A stretch of 55,489 nt of DNA, from assembly GCA_017627955.1 (NCBI GenBank), contig JAGAFU010000005.1:1-55489 (forward strand), read 5' to 3'. The position numbers and the translations under genes were made by a program. Source of the DNA: Bacteroidales bacterium. GTDB lineage: Bacteria; Bacteroidota; Bacteroidia; Bacteroidales; UBA932. Below are positions 1-12,121 of the stretch, piece after piece. The notes beneath the pieces were generated by a model. It was not told where the DNA came from and searched no databases. It saw nothing but the letters and a program-made list of their open reading frames with translations. Numbering within the stretch: the stretch's first letter is position 1; each line of letters starts with the position of its first letter.

Positions 1-23
1 GCCAGGATCAAACTCTTCTTTGT
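1..23 (-). rRNA. 16S rRNA gene, first ~23 bases only
   Basis: Read on the minus strand, the first bases give AAGAGTTTGATCCTGGC, the universal 5' segment of bacterial 16S rRNA (the 27F primer region). By alignment to E. coli numbering from memory, the mature 5' end falls near position 23. The rest of the gene lies off the window, so the edge is probably where an assembly stopped at a repeated rRNA operon. The gene is transcribed leftwards, out of the window. Confidence 0.93.
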
Positions 24-174
24 ATATACACTATAAATCTTAGTTCGACCCCGACAGCTTCATTCCTCTTTTAGAATTAACGCTCTCGATTCAAAAAAAT
101 TCTCGGTACTTGCTTGTACTAATCTTTCAACCTTGTCAATGATCTTTCAAATGCTCCATTTCTGAAAAGCGGGT

Positions 175-206
175 GCAAAGGTAGTATCTTTTCTGGAACC
201 TGCAAA
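175..206 (-). promoter_or_regulatory. rRNA operon promoter (Bacteroidetes type)
   Basis: On the minus strand TTTG (206-203) is followed after 19 bases by TACCTTTG (183-176), matching the Bacteroidetes housekeeping consensus TTTG-N19/20-TAnnTTTG. It points at the 16S start and leaves a leader of about 145 bases (24 to ~168) that holds no ORF. An A/T-rich tract directly upstream (207-225) may act as an UP-like element; that part is inference. Confidence 0.8.
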
Positions 207-265
207 TTTTTTTTGAAAAAAGTTTTCAACATGCCGTTGTTAGTCAAAACACGGCTTTCAAGCCC

Positions 266-1276
266 CTACAATCCAGCAACGACTATAAGTGACAATCCCA
301 CAATAAAGAAGAGGAACATCAAGCCCAGCAAACCGTAGACTTTCTTGTCGGACCCTTTGAATTCTTTCCAGACAAAAACTCCCCAGATCGCCGCGATCAT
401 AGGCGCTCCCTGACCCAGAGCATAAGACACCGCGGGACCGGCGGCCTTGGATGTGATGTAGCTGAGAGCTGTTCCCAGGCACCAAATCGCTCCACCCAGC
501 ATACCGACCAGATGAGTTTTCGCGTTTCCGGCGAAATACTGCTTATAGGTGACAGGCTCCCCGACAAAGGGCTTCCTCATCACAAGCGTGTTGAACAAGA
601 AATTACTGAGCAGGACACCCAAGGTGAATATAACGGATGCGGTGTAAGGAGTAGCGTAAGGATGTACGAAGGGGACCTCTCCTGTCACATTGCCCATGCC
701 TCGCATGACAAATGATGAGAAGAACGACATGACGATACCGGCGATGAGGGCGAGAATAACTCCCTTCTTCTGATCGGCCTTGGAAACATTGGACTCGCCT
801 TTCTTCCCGGAGGCGATACCATTACATATTATGGCCACCACAACAAGGGCGACTCCTATCGCCAACAGGGCGGCGTTACCTTTATCATTGGTGATGTAGT
901 TATTGATAACCCCAAGAACAAGGGCAATGCCGACTCCGAGAGGGAATGCCACAGACATGCCGGCGATGGAGGTAGAGGCGCTGAGAAGGATATTGGACGC
1001 GTTGAATATAATGCCTCCGAGAAGTATCCATCCCACGCTCTTCAACGAGATATGACTTATATTATAAAAGAAAGACTCGCCATCAGACCCGAAACTGCCG
1101 AGAGTAAGCGCGAGAAGCAAAGCGAACAGGACCATGCCTATCACATAATCCCAATAGAAGAGCTCATACCTCCAGCTCTTGGCCGCCAGCTTCTGGGTAT
1201 TGCCCCAGGAGCCCCAGCAAAGCATGATAATGAAGCAAAGAAAAACCGCGAGAGCGTAACTGTTAACGATTACCAT
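266..1276 (-). CDS. DMT-superfamily permease (GRP/ureide permease-like)
   Basis: A 336-residue integral membrane protein with about ten hydrophobic segments, the usual size and topology of drug/metabolite transporter proteins. The N-terminal CWGSWGNTQKL stretch and the following WRYELFYWDYVIG resemble the Bacteroidetes branch of the glucose/ribose porter and ureide permease families, often annotated as a multidrug DMT permease or sugar:proton symporter. It should move a small polar solute across the inner membrane; the substrate cannot be read from sequence. The ATG at 1276 sits just before the first membrane segment. It lies between groL and the rRNA operon, all on the minus strand, and is separated from groL by a terminator, so it is likely its own transcript. 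I recognise the family type but not an exact orthologue. Confidence 0.75.
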   Translation of the reverse strand: MVIVNSYALAVFLCFIIMLCWGSWGNTQKLAAKSWRYELFYWDYVIGMVLFALLLALTLGSFGSDGESFFYNISHISLKSVGWILLGGIIFNASNILLSASTSIAGMSVAFPLGVGIALVLGVINNYITNDKGNAALLAIGVALVVVAIICNGIASGKKGESNVSKADQKKGVILALIAGIVMSFFSSFVMRGMGNVTGEVPFVHPYATPYTASVIFTLGVLLSNFLFNTLVMRKPFVGEPVTYKQYFAGNAKTHLVGMLGGAIWCLGTALSYITSKAAGPAVSYALGQGAPMIAAIWGVFVWKEFKGSDKKVYGLLGLMFLFFIVGLSLIVVAGL

Positions 1277-1338
1277 AATAACTGAATATTAATGAATGAA
1301 AATAGTCGCATATATCGCGCAAGTTACGGTTTTTAGAC

Positions 1339-1380
1339 AAAAAAAGAAAGGGCAGAAGGCCGTTTTTAAGCCTTCCGCCC
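1339..1380 (-). terminator. Rho-independent terminator of groS-groL
   Basis: On the minus strand GGGCGGAAGGC (1380-1370) pairs with GCCTTCTGCCC (1360-1350) through an 11-bp stem with one G-U pair. A run of T residues follows (TTTCTTTTTTT, 1349-1339). It starts 26 bases past the groL stop codon. Confidence 0.85.
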
Positions 1381-1405
1381 TGACATATTCTTTATCGAGG
1401 ACTGA

Positions 1406-3311
<1,906 letters not shown>

Positions 3312-3433
3312 GATATTAAGATTTATTAATGTTTTTAACTCAAGCGTCCCGGAGCATTTCCGAGGCACGGGAAAAGAATCAAAGGCTGTGCCACCGGAAC
3401 ACGACTGACAAAATGTCACCAGCCATAAAAAAT

Positions 3434-3464
3434 ATTGTTTACTCCTTATTTTTATATATATTTG
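3434..3464 (+). promoter_or_regulatory. Promoter of the alpha-2-macroglobulin/pbpC operon
   Basis: ATTG (3434-3437), 19-base spacer and TATATTTG (3457-3464) fit the Bacteroidetes housekeeping promoter. The ATG lies 21 bases downstream, giving a short leader. Confidence 0.65.
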
Positions 3465-3485
3465 TTGTTACAAACACATTGACCC

Positions 3486-6400
3486 ATGAAGAAAACAGCA
3501 AAGGCCATTTTGGCCATACTGACCGTAGCTGCCATAGCGGCAACGGTTCCTTCTTGCAGCCGGTTCGGCAAGAGTAAGGGGCAAAGTACTGAGTTCGCCA
3601 CCTTCATCAAAGCCTACACAGGAGGCATCATATCCGACAAGTCCACCATCCGTGTGGAGCTTACCTCGGACATACAGGACGTGACTCCTGGAGCGGACAT
3701 TAAAGATGGCATCCTGACATTCACCCCCGCCATCAAAGGAACAGCCCGCTGGCTGTCCCAGAACACCATTGAGTTCATCCCGGAGAACGGGGCTCTCAAA
3801 CCTGGCCAGGCATACACCGGCAAACTACGCCTGGACAAGATCCATAAAGTCGGATCATCCAAATTCAAGAAATTCTCGTTCAATTTCCTTGTCGCGATCA
3901 AGGAAGCGGTTCTTTCGCTGGACGACATAACCATCACTCCGGCGTCTCCGGACAAGGCCAGCGTGAGCGGATCCATCGCCCTGACGGAGGAACTCCCCGT
4001 CGAGAAGGTCAGCAAGATGATAGAATACAGCTATCCTGACAAGTCCGGAGAACTCACCGTGACCGCCGGCCAGGACCAGCTCAACTACCACTTCGATCTT
4101 GTCGGCCTGAACCGTAGCGACAAAGATAACACATTGAAAATCACGCTCAAATCCGGTGACACGGGTTTCGTTGCCGACTCAAAGATAGAGACCACGATCC
4201 CTTCCATGAACGGGTTCAGGATTGTCAGCGCGGAGAGAGTGGAGGCGGAAGACCCCTACATCAGTGTATTCTTCTCAAACCCGATCGAGGATGTGGCTGA
4301 CAACTCCGGGCTCTTCAAACTCGACGGTGTCGGCAGGTATTATGTCCAAGCCGAGAACTCCAGGGCGAAGATTTTCTACGAGAACCCCGAAGACACTCCT
4401 CTCTCCCTCGTTGTTTCGGGCAATGTGAAAAGCTATGACGGGGTCAAGCTCGGAGCTGATTTCTCAAAGTCGTTCTCGGCGACCGAAGAGAAGCCAGCGG
4501 TCGAGATCCCTCTTTCCGGGAATATACTTCCCAATTCCAAGGAGCTCATCCTCCCCTTCAAGGCGGTCAACCTGTCGGCCGTGGATATCAAGGTCATCCA
4601 GATCTATGAGGACAATGTGCTCATGTTCCTTCAGGACAATGACCTGGACGGGGACAATTCCCTCCGCAGAAGCGGACGTCTAGTCTACAAGAGGTGCGTC
4701 CGCCTGGACTCCGATCCTTCAAAGAATCTCCATAAATGGCAAGACTACAGTGTCGATCTTTCCGGGCTCTTCAAGCAGGAGGCCGGGGCGATCTACAGGG
4801 TCAGGATAACCTTCAAACAGGACTACTCTGTCTACGGGAAGTCCGTCGAGTTCAAGAGCGGGACACCGACCAACGAGCTCGTGACACTTTCTCCCGAGCT
4901 GGCCTCCGACAAGGATTTCGAGGATTGGGACACCCCTTCACCTTGGTTCTACGAGTCTTACTACGATTGGGACGCTTACGAATGGGAAGACCGGGACAAC
5001 CCCATGAAGCCCACATACTACATGGATGAGGATAAGTTCCCGGCCATCAACCTCGTGACTTCGAACCTGGGAGTCATCGCCAAGTATTCCGATGGCGACA
5101 AGATCTGGGTCAGCGTGAGCGACATCCTCTCGGCGGAGCCCGTTTTCAACGCGGAGCTTTACGTCTACAGCTACCAGCTCAAGGAAATCGGATACGCCAA
5201 GACCGGGACTGACGGAATGGCAGAGGTTTCCCTGTCCGGGAAGCCTTTCGTGGTCGTCGCGAAACGAGGCGGCGCCACTAGTTACCTTAAAGTCGCCGCT
5301 GGAGATGAGAAGACCCTCAGCCGCTTCGATGTCGGAGGAAAGGTCCTCGACAAGGGATTGAAGGCCTTCATCTACGGTGAGAGAGGAGTCTGGCGTCCTG
5401 GAGACACGCTCCACGTCAGCCTCATTCTCGAGGACAAGGAAGACAAGATTCCGGACAACCATCCCGCTGTCATGGAACTTTACACTCCGGAAGGACGTTT
5501 CTATGCCAAGAATGTCAACGGCAACGCCAAGGACGGCTTCTATGTGTTCAACATCCCCACCAAGCAGGATGATCCGACCGGAATATGGAACGCGTATTTC
5601 AAGATCGGCGGAGCGACCTTCCACAAGTCGCTCAACATCGAGAGCGTCAAGCCCAACAGGCTCAAGATCAACCTTGACATGGGTGAGGGAGCCATCGAAG
5701 GAGGCGGAAGAGTCCCGATATTCATCTCATCCAACTGGCTCACCGGTCCGCCCGCATCCGGCCTGAAGACGAAAGTCAACATGACACTCAGATCCGGAAG
5801 CTCCACCTTCAAGGGATATGAGGGCTACATCTTCAGGACTCCGATGTCGAGCTTCTCAAGAAGCGAGCATGACCTCGTGGACTACAATCTCAACCAGAAC
5901 GGCGAGCTGAGGATAAACGTCGAGACCCCCAAGGCCAGTGACGCCCCCGGCATGCTGACAGCTGACATTGTCACCACCGTAGAGGAACCTGGCGGAGACA
6001 TCAGCTTCAACACCATGTCGGTCCCCTATTCTCCATACTCGTCATACGTGGGAGTCCGTCTTCCGAGTGAAGGCAACAGCCACTGGCTTGAGACGGACAA
6101 GGATTACAAGATCGATGTCATCGTCGTCGACAAGGACGGAGCCCCCGTGGCCGGAGACGACCTCTCATATTCCATCTACAAGATAAAATGGAGCTGGTGG
6201 TGGGAGAGCAGGGACGAGAGTCTCGACTCCTACGTCAACAGCTCGTCAGCCGAGATGATCTCTTCCGGCTCCATGAAATCCGCGAAGAATGGAAGCGCGA
6301 TACCTTTCAGGGTGGACTATCCCGAATGGGGCCGCTATCTCCTTATCGTCAAGGACAACAAGAGTGGTCACATCTCTGGAGGCATCTTCTACGCCGACTG

Positions 6401-9023
6401 GCCCGCATACAGGGGAAGGTCTTCAAAGTCAGATCCTGACGGACTCGCGATGCTGTCCTTCTCCACGGACAAGGAGTCCTATGATGTGGGAGAGACCGTG
6501 ACAGTCTACATCCCGGCAGCGGCCAAGGGCCAGGCCCTGGTCTCCCTTGAGAATTCCAGGACCGTCCTGTCCAGGAAATGGGTCAAGACATCCGGAGACG
6601 GAGATGTCACCTACACATTCAAGGTGACTCCTGAAATGGCGCCTAACTTCTACATTCACATAACCCTGCTTCAGCCCCATGAGAGGGCCGACAATGACCT
6701 CCCGATCCGGCTCTACGGCGTTCAGCCCATCCTTGTCAACGACAAGAACTCCCATCTGGAACCCGTGATAGAGATGCCTGACGTGCTGCGTCCTGAAGAG
6801 GAATTCAAAGTCAAGATCAAGGAGAAATCCGGCAAGGCTATGACCTACACGCTGGCCATCGTCGATGAGGGACTGCTGGATCTGACCGGATTCAAGACCC
6901 CTGATCCATGGAAGGCCATGTACGAGAGGGAGGCCCTCGGAGTCAACACCTGGGATCTCTATGACTATGTCATCGGAGCCTACAGCGGAAGATTCTCCCC
7001 GATGTTCAGCATCGGAGGTGACGAGAGCGTGAATGTAGGGGCCAAGAAAGACAACCGCTTCAATGCCGTCGTCAAGTTCATCGGGCCATTCACCCTCCAG
7101 AACGGATCGGCGACTCACAAGATTACCCTCCCGATGTACGTCGGAAGCGTCCGTGTCATGCTCATCGCTGCCCACGGATCACAGTACGGCAACGCCGAGA
7201 AGACCGTTCCCGTACGCTCCCCGCTCATGGTTCTGCCCACCCTCCCGAGGGTGATCGGAACCGGAGAAAAGGTGACGCTCCCTGTCAACGTGTTCGCGCT
7301 TGAGGACGGCGTCAAGAGCGCTAATGTCAACGTCAAGGTCGAGGGACCGCTCAAGATAACCGGAACAGACAAGACTTCAGTGAGCTTCGACAAGCCTGGA
7401 GACAAGCTGGTCAAATTCGCTCTTGAGGCTACCGGAGAAGGAGTAGCGAAGGTCACGGTCTCCGCTGACGGCAACGGTCATAAGGCCGGAGAGACGATCG
7501 AGATTTCGGTCAGGAACCCCAATCCTGCCACAGTAAGCGTCACCCGTTCGATGATCGGCAAGGGCGAGAGCAAGCATTTCGGTTTCTCCCCCTTCGCCGC
7601 GGGACCGGAGCAGTGGGCCACCTTGGAGCTTGCCAGCTTCCCTTCAGTTGACTATGAAGGCATATTCAAGTTCGTGAAGGATTATTCCTACAACTGCAGC
7701 GAGCAGCTTGCTTCCAGAGGTATCACACTCCTTTCGATAAAGGACATGATTCCCGAGGAGAAGAAGCAGGAGGCTGATAAACTCATCCCCGACATCCTCC
7801 AGCAACTCTACCAGAGACAGCTTGGAAGCGGCGGATTCGCCTACTGGCCGGGATCCTCCGATGCCAACGGATGGGTCACTTCAATGGTCGGGCAGTTCAT
7901 GGTCATGGCCTCACAGAACGGTTTCAGCGTCAGCAAGGGCGTGCTCGCCAGCTGGGCCAGATACCAGAAGAAAGCCGTCCAGGACTACCGGGCCAATCCA
8001 GATTATACCCTCTGGGACTTCGAGCAGGCCTACAGGCTCTACACTCTCGCCTTGAAGGGAGAGGCCGAGAGCGGCGCGATGAACCGTCTCAAGGATTCCG
8101 AGAACCTGTCCATGCAGGCTGGCTGGATGCTGGCTTCCGCCTATGCTGTGGCCGGAAAGAAGAATATAGCCAAAGACATGGTCGCCAATCTCAGGACAGA
8201 TTTCACCGAATACACAGAGTCAGGCAGGACCTTCGGGTCTTCAACCCGCGACAAGGCCGTAGCCCTTGAGACCTGCGTGCTGATAGATGACGTGCCCTCC
8301 GCCATGGACATCGCGCAGGAAGTTTCCAAAGCCATGTCCGGAGGATGGTACATGACCCAGGAGACCGCTTTCGCCTCCAAGGGAATGTCAAGTCTGGCCG
8401 CCAAGGTCAACACCGGCAACCTCGAGGCCGATGTCACACAGGCCGGAAAGGCCACTCCAGTGAAGACACCGAAGTCTGTCTATGGACTCGCCCTGGACAC
8501 CCAGGCCGGAGGCGCTGATGTCAAGAACAACTCAGGCGGAGTCATCTACGCCACCCTCATAACATCGACCGTACCCGAGTTCGGCGTCCGGAACGAGGCC
8601 CAAAGCAACGGGATCAACATGACCGTCACCTACACGTCCTCCAACGGTAAGATCATCAATCCCACCGAGATAGCTCAGGGAACCGATTTCACCGTCACCA
8701 TCACAGTCGGCAACACCAGCTCAATGAGGGACTACACGAACCTCGCTCTCACCGAGGTCGTTCCTTCCGGATGGGAGATATTCAACGACCGTCTGTTCGG
8801 CTCCGGTGAGAACAGGAGCGGATACTCCTACAGGGACATCCGTGACGACCGTGTCATCTGGTACTTCGATCTCCCGAGAGGCAGGAGCAAGACTTTCAAG
8901 GTCAAGATGCACGCTGCCTACGAGGGCGAGTTCACCCTTCCTTCCGTAAAATGCGAGGCTCTTTACGACGCCCACATCAGCGCCAATTCAGCCTCCGGGA
9001 CAGCGAAGGTAACATCTGAATAG
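3486..9023 (+). CDS. Alpha-2-macroglobulin family lipoprotein with thioester (YfhM-like)
   Basis: An 1845-residue protein with a lipoprotein signal (lipobox VPSC, Cys24). The length, the many beta-rich MG-type domains, and the helical thioester domain are those of bacterial alpha-2-macroglobulins. The thioester motif CSEQ is intact at residues 1404-1407 (codons from 7695), inside the context SYNCSEQLASRG. Bacterial A2Ms are thought to trap proteases that breach the outer membrane by covalent linkage through the thioester. The next gene, pbpC, starts on the base after the stop codon. The YfhM-PbpC partnership is well known in Gram-negatives and is taken to link protease defence with cell-wall repair. 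The C-terminal ~150 residues hold receptor-binding-like beta strands. Start at 3486 is the only ATG that gives the signal peptide. Confidence 0.93.
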   Translation: MKKTAKAILAILTVAAIAATVPSCSRFGKSKGQSTEFATFIKAYTGGIISDKSTIRVELTSDIQDVTPGADIKDGILTFTPAIKGTARWLSQNTIEFIPENGALKPGQAYTGKLRLDKIHKVGSSKFKKFSFNFLVAIKEAVLSLDDITITPASPDKASVSGSIALTEELPVEKVSKMIEYSYPDKSGELTVTAGQDQLNYHFDLVGLNRSDKDNTLKITLKSGDTGFVADSKIETTIPSMNGFRIVSAERVEAEDPYISVFFSNPIEDVADNSGLFKLDGVGRYYVQAENSRAKIFYENPEDTPLSLVVSGNVKSYDGVKLGADFSKSFSATEEKPAVEIPLSGNILPNSKELILPFKAVNLSAVDIKVIQIYEDNVLMFLQDNDLDGDNSLRRSGRLVYKRCVRLDSDPSKNLHKWQDYSVDLSGLFKQEAGAIYRVRITFKQDYSVYGKSVEFKSGTPTNELVTLSPELASDKDFEDWDTPSPWFYESYYDWDAYEWEDRDNPMKPTYYMDEDKFPAINLVTSNLGVIAKYSDGDKIWVSVSDILSAEPVFNAELYVYSYQLKEIGYAKTGTDGMAEVSLSGKPFVVVAKRGGATSYLKVAAGDEKTLSRFDVGGKVLDKGLKAFIYGERGVWRPGDTLHVSLILEDKEDKIPDNHPAVMELYTPEGRFYAKNVNGNAKDGFYVFNIPTKQDDPTGIWNAYFKIGGATFHKSLNIESVKPNRLKINLDMGEGAIEGGGRVPIFISSNWLTGPPASGLKTKVNMTLRSGSSTFKGYEGYIFRTPMSSFSRSEHDLVDYNLNQNGELRINVETPKASDAPGMLTADIVTTVEEPGGDISFNTMSVPYSPYSSYVGVRLPSEGNSHWLETDKDYKIDVIVVDKDGAPVAGDDLSYSIYKIKWSWWWESRDESLDSYVNSSSAEMISSGSMKSAKNGSAIPFRVDYPEWGRYLLIVKDNKSGHISGGIFYADWPAYRGRSSKSDPDGLAMLSFSTDKESYDVGETVTVYIPAAAKGQALVSLENSRTVLSRKWVKTSGDGDVTYTFKVTPEMAPNFYIHITLLQPHERADNDLPIRLYGVQPILVNDKNSHLEPVIEMPDVLRPEEEFKVKIKEKSGKAMTYTLAIVDEGLLDLTGFKTPDPWKAMYEREALGVNTWDLYDYVIGAYSGRFSPMFSIGGDESVNVGAKKDNRFNAVVKFIGPFTLQNGSATHKITLPMYVGSVRVMLIAAHGSQYGNAEKTVPVRSPLMVLPTLPRVIGTGEKVTLPVNVFALEDGVKSANVNVKVEGPLKITGTDKTSVSFDKPGDKLVKFALEATGEGVAKVTVSADGNGHKAGETIEISVRNPNPATVSVTRSMIGKGESKHFGFSPFAAGPEQWATLELASFPSVDYEGIFKFVKDYSYNCSEQLASRGITLLSIKDMIPEEKKQEADKLIPDILQQLYQRQLGSGGFAYWPGSSDANGWVTSMVGQFMVMASQNGFSVSKGVLASWARYQKKAVQDYRANPDYTLWDFEQAYRLYTLALKGEAESGAMNRLKDSENLSMQAGWMLASAYAVAGKKNIAKDMVANLRTDFTEYTESGRTFGSSTRDKAVALETCVLIDDVPSAMDIAQEVSKAMSGGWYMTQETAFASKGMSSLAAKVNTGNLEADVTQAGKATPVKTPKSVYGLALDTQAGGADVKNNSGGVIYATLITSTVPEFGVRNEAQSNGINMTVTYTSSNGKIINPTEIAQGTDFTVTITVGNTSSMRDYTNLALTEVVPSGWEIFNDRLFGSGENRSGYSYRDIRDDRVIWYFDLPRGRSKTFKVKMHAAYEGEFTLPSVKCEALYDAHISANSASGTAKVTSE

Positions 9024-11261
9024 ATGAGGGGAAAGAAGGTTCATTTCAAGAATGTGCGGCGGCCAATTATCTTTTTGGCCGCCGCCATCTTGATTGCCTA
9101 CCTTCTCTGCCTTCCCAGGAATATATTCAAAGGCACAACGTATTCAACGGTCATTGAGGATCGGAACGGCGAACTGCTCGGAGCGAGGATCGCCTCCGAT
9201 GGGCAGTGGCGCTTCCCCCCTTCCGACAAGGTTCCGGAAAAGTTCAAGGATGCCATCATCGAATTTGAGGACAGATGGTTCCCTTATCACCCGGGAGTCA
9301 ATCCGGTGGCAATCGTCAGGGCGGCTATCGGGAATATCAAGGCCGGTAAAGTGACCAGCGGAGGAAGCACGATCACCATGCAGGTCATCAGGATCTCGCG
9401 GGGCAAGGAAAGGACAATGTGGCAGAAGTTGATCGAATCCATCCTCGCCACAAGGCTTGAACTGAGATATTCAAAAAAGAAGATCCTCGCGCTCTACGCT
9501 TCCCACGCTCCGTTCGGAGGTAACGTGGTGGGACTGGAGGCCGCGGCTTGGAGGTATTTCGGCCGCCCTCCCGAGGAGCTTTCGTGGGGAGAGGCAGCCA
9601 CGCTCGCCGTCCTGCCCAACGCTCCGGCCGACATACACCCCGGGAAAAACAGGGACCGGCTCCTCCAGAAGCGCGACCGTCTGCTCAGAAGCCTCCACAA
9701 AAGAGGCAAACTGAGCGATCTGGATCTGGAACTCGCTCTTGAAGAGCCGCTTCCACTTGAGCCGGTGGCTCTTCCCAGAGATGCCCGCCACTTGACAGAC
9801 CGCTATAGCAAAACCTCAAAAGGACAACGGGTAAGGACTACTGTTGACATCCATCTCCAAAGACAAGTCCAGGAAGTCACGGACCAGTGGAACAGTGACT
9901 TCTCCCTGACCGGAATCAATGACCTGGCGGCCGTCGTCATCGATGTGAGGTCGGGAGAGATCCTGGCCTATGTCGGCAACGCTGATCCGGACCGCAAAAG
10001 GCCAGGATCGGATGTGGACATCGCCGCATCGCCACGAAGCACGGGAAGTATCCTTAAGCCAATACTTTACTGCGCATCCCTCCAGGACGGAGAGATACTT
10101 CCCCACACTCTGCTCCCCGACATTCCCGTCAATCTCAACGGCTTCTCACCCCAGAATTTCAACCGGGAATTCGCCGGGGCGGTCCCTGCCTCAGAGGCTC
10201 TCGCCCGCTCGCTTAACGTGCCGTCTGTCCACATGTTGCGCAAGTTCGGGGTTCCGAGATTCCTGGATATTCTCCGGAAATCCGGGCTCACCACCCTGAC
10301 AAAAAGCGCCTCCCATTATGGGCTCTCCCTGATCCTCGGAGGAGGAGAAGCCACCCTCCTTGACATCACTTCGATGTATTCGAGGATGTCCGCTTCCTAT
10401 CAGACAGGATTGAAGGATTTCCCGCTGACGGACAAATGCGCTCTCTGGCACACTTTCGAAGCCCTGAAAGAGGTCAACCGTCCCGATGAGATGGACTGGA
10501 GACTGGTCAGCTCGCTAAAGAAGATCGCCTGGAAGACAGGCACAAGCTACGGCTTCCGCGACGCCTGGGCCGTCGGGGTGACTGCCGATTACGCTGTCGG
10601 CGTGTGGGCCGGAAACGCCCAGGGGCAAGGAGTCCCGGGACTGACCGGCGCCAGGACGGCTGGTCCCGTCTTGTTCGACATATTCAATCTTCTTCCGGCC
10701 AAGGATGTGGAGAACGCCTATGCTGCCGGAGGATGGTTCAAGGAACCGGCTCCTGGCGATTATGAGCTGATGGAGGTCTGCCACAGTTCCGGACATCTCG
10801 TCAGCCCAAGCTGCGAGAAAGCCGACACCATGATGATCCCGAAAAAAGGCATCAGGACCGAGCCTTGCCCCTACCACAAGACTCTTGACGGGATCCGCAC
10901 GTTCATTCTCCCGCCATCGATGGAATGGTACTACAGGCAGCATCATCCCGAGTACGACCCCTACATCCCGGCCAACAAGGAGGATTATGCCCCGATGGAG
11001 TTCATCTACCCGGAAGGCGGCGCAACCATCTACATTCCCCGCCAGCTCGACGGCAGCATCGCCGGAGTCACCTTCAATCTCGCCCACAGGGACCCTGGCC
11101 AGAATGTGTTCTGGCACCTCGACAATGAATATCTTGGGCAGACCCGGTTCATCCATCAGATGAGGCTCAATCCTTCCCCTGGCAAGCACACAGTGACCGT
11201 GGTCGACGAATCCGGCAACTCCTACTCAGTAGGGTTCACCATCGCGGAGAACAAAAAATAA
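9024..11261 (+). CDS. pbpC: Penicillin-binding protein 1C
   Basis: A 745-residue class A PBP. A membrane anchor (~12-30) is followed by a GT51 glycosyltransferase with the motif EDRW (Glu82) and GGSTITMQ. The transpeptidase has SILK as SxxK (Ser342, Lys345), an SLN motif and KTG (504-506). A C-terminal BiPBP_C-like beta domain occupies roughly 650-745. It polymerises and crosslinks peptidoglycan in the periplasm; the PbpC group is tied to repair rather than bulk growth. Its ATG directly abuts the stop of the alpha-2-macroglobulin gene (TAGATG), so translation is coupled. All catalytic motifs are present and the length is normal. Confidence 0.96.
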   Translation: MRGKKVHFKNVRRPIIFLAAAILIAYLLCLPRNIFKGTTYSTVIEDRNGELLGARIASDGQWRFPPSDKVPEKFKDAIIEFEDRWFPYHPGVNPVAIVRAAIGNIKAGKVTSGGSTITMQVIRISRGKERTMWQKLIESILATRLELRYSKKKILALYASHAPFGGNVVGLEAAAWRYFGRPPEELSWGEAATLAVLPNAPADIHPGKNRDRLLQKRDRLLRSLHKRGKLSDLDLELALEEPLPLEPVALPRDARHLTDRYSKTSKGQRVRTTVDIHLQRQVQEVTDQWNSDFSLTGINDLAAVVIDVRSGEILAYVGNADPDRKRPGSDVDIAASPRSTGSILKPILYCASLQDGEILPHTLLPDIPVNLNGFSPQNFNREFAGAVPASEALARSLNVPSVHMLRKFGVPRFLDILRKSGLTTLTKSASHYGLSLILGGGEATLLDITSMYSRMSASYQTGLKDFPLTDKCALWHTFEALKEVNRPDEMDWRLVSSLKKIAWKTGTSYGFRDAWAVGVTADYAVGVWAGNAQGQGVPGLTGARTAGPVLFDIFNLLPAKDVENAYAAGGWFKEPAPGDYELMEVCHSSGHLVSPSCEKADTMMIPKKGIRTEPCPYHKTLDGIRTFILPPSMEWYYRQHHPEYDPYIPANKEDYAPMEFIYPEGGATIYIPRQLDGSIAGVTFNLAHRDPGQNVFWHLDNEYLGQTRFIHQMRLNPSPGKHTVTVVDESGNSYSVGFTIAENKK

Positions 11262-11268
11262 TTTTTTA

Positions 11269-11276
11269 TATATTTG
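11269..11276 (+). promoter_or_regulatory. -7 element for the M48 protease gene
   Basis: TATATTTG lies just after the pbpC stop and 32 bases before the next ATG. It is followed by C, as in strong Bacteroidetes promoters. A good -33 TTTG is not evident because the position falls in the A/T tail of pbpC. Confidence 0.55.
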
Positions 11277-11308
11277 CAGATTAGGAAAATAACTAAAATC
11301 ACATCGAT

Positions 11309-12112
11309 ATGAGAAAGATTCTGGCCACTTTGGCCGCAGCTTTGACACTGGTGTCATGCAGCGAGAATTTCAATGCGGCATATCTCCTCTCCAGTGGAGT
11401 CAAGATCGCCCAGGCCGCATCCGTCACCGACGAGCAGATGAAGGCTTATGTCAGCCAATATGTTCAGCAGCTTGACGCTCAAAACAAGGTACTTCCTGAG
11501 AGCAACGCCTATGTCAAGAGAGTCCGCAACCTCACCAAAGGCATCACTCAGGTCGACGGCACACCCTTGAATTTCAAGGTCTATCAGACCAATGATGTCA
11601 ATGCTTTCGCCTGCGCCGACGGAAGTGTCAGGATCTACACCGGTCTCCTGGACAGGATGACTGATGACGAAGTGCTGGGAGTTGTCGGCCACGAGATAGG
11701 CCATGTAGCTCTCCAGCATTCCTTGAAGCAGTATAAGACAGCTCTTCGCAACTCCGCGATCAGGGATGCGGTCGTCTCGACCGGCGGTGCTGTGGCCATC
11801 CTGACCGCATCACAGCTTGGGGACCTTGGAGAGGCCCTTATGAGCGCCAAATTCTCCCGTAAGCAAGAAGCCCAGGCCGACGACTACGGCTACGACTTCC
11901 TCGTCGCCCACAAGAAGAACCCCTGGGCGATGGCGATGTCTTTTGAGAAGCTTTTGAGCCTGTCTAATGGTGGAGCCTCCGCCGGAACCCAGGCCGCTTC
12001 ATCAAGCTCAGCCGTCTCGGAGATATTCTCGGACCACCCGTCAACAGAAAAGCGCATCGCGACAATGTCGCAACGCGCCATCAATGACGGCTACAAGCGT
12101 CCTGCCAAGTAG
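11309..12112 (+). CDS. M48 family metalloprotease lipoprotein (LoiP/YcaL-like)
   Basis: 267 residues with lipobox LVSC (Cys17). The zinc site is HEIGH (His128, Glu129, His132), with the downstream EAQAD glutamate (Glu187) as third ligand, which is the M48 pattern. Single-domain M48 lipoproteins such as LoiP and YcaL act in the periplasm on misfolded outer-membrane proteins. The gene has its own promoter and ends at a hairpin terminator, so it is probably monocistronic despite lying behind pbpC. A Ser/Ala-rich stretch near the C-terminus is low complexity. Confidence 0.92.
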   Translation: MRKILATLAAALTLVSCSENFNAAYLLSSGVKIAQAASVTDEQMKAYVSQYVQQLDAQNKVLPESNAYVKRVRNLTKGITQVDGTPLNFKVYQTNDVNAFACADGSVRIYTGLLDRMTDDEVLGVVGHEIGHVALQHSLKQYKTALRNSAIRDAVVSTGGAVAILTASQLGDLGEALMSAKFSRKQEAQADDYGYDFLVAHKKNPWAMAMSFEKLLSLSNGGASAGTQAASSSSAVSEIFSDHPSTEKRIATMSQRAINDGYKRPAK

Positions 12113-12121
12113 AGACAGCCT

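Noticed and set aside
3312-3485. CIRCE-type heat-shock operator upstream of groS
   Set aside because: The TTAGCACTC-N9-GAGTGCTAA dyad was looked for and is not present.
6429-7175. 248-codon open frame on the minus strand
   Set aside because: Antisense shadow of the alpha-2-macroglobulin gene; no start context or family similarity.
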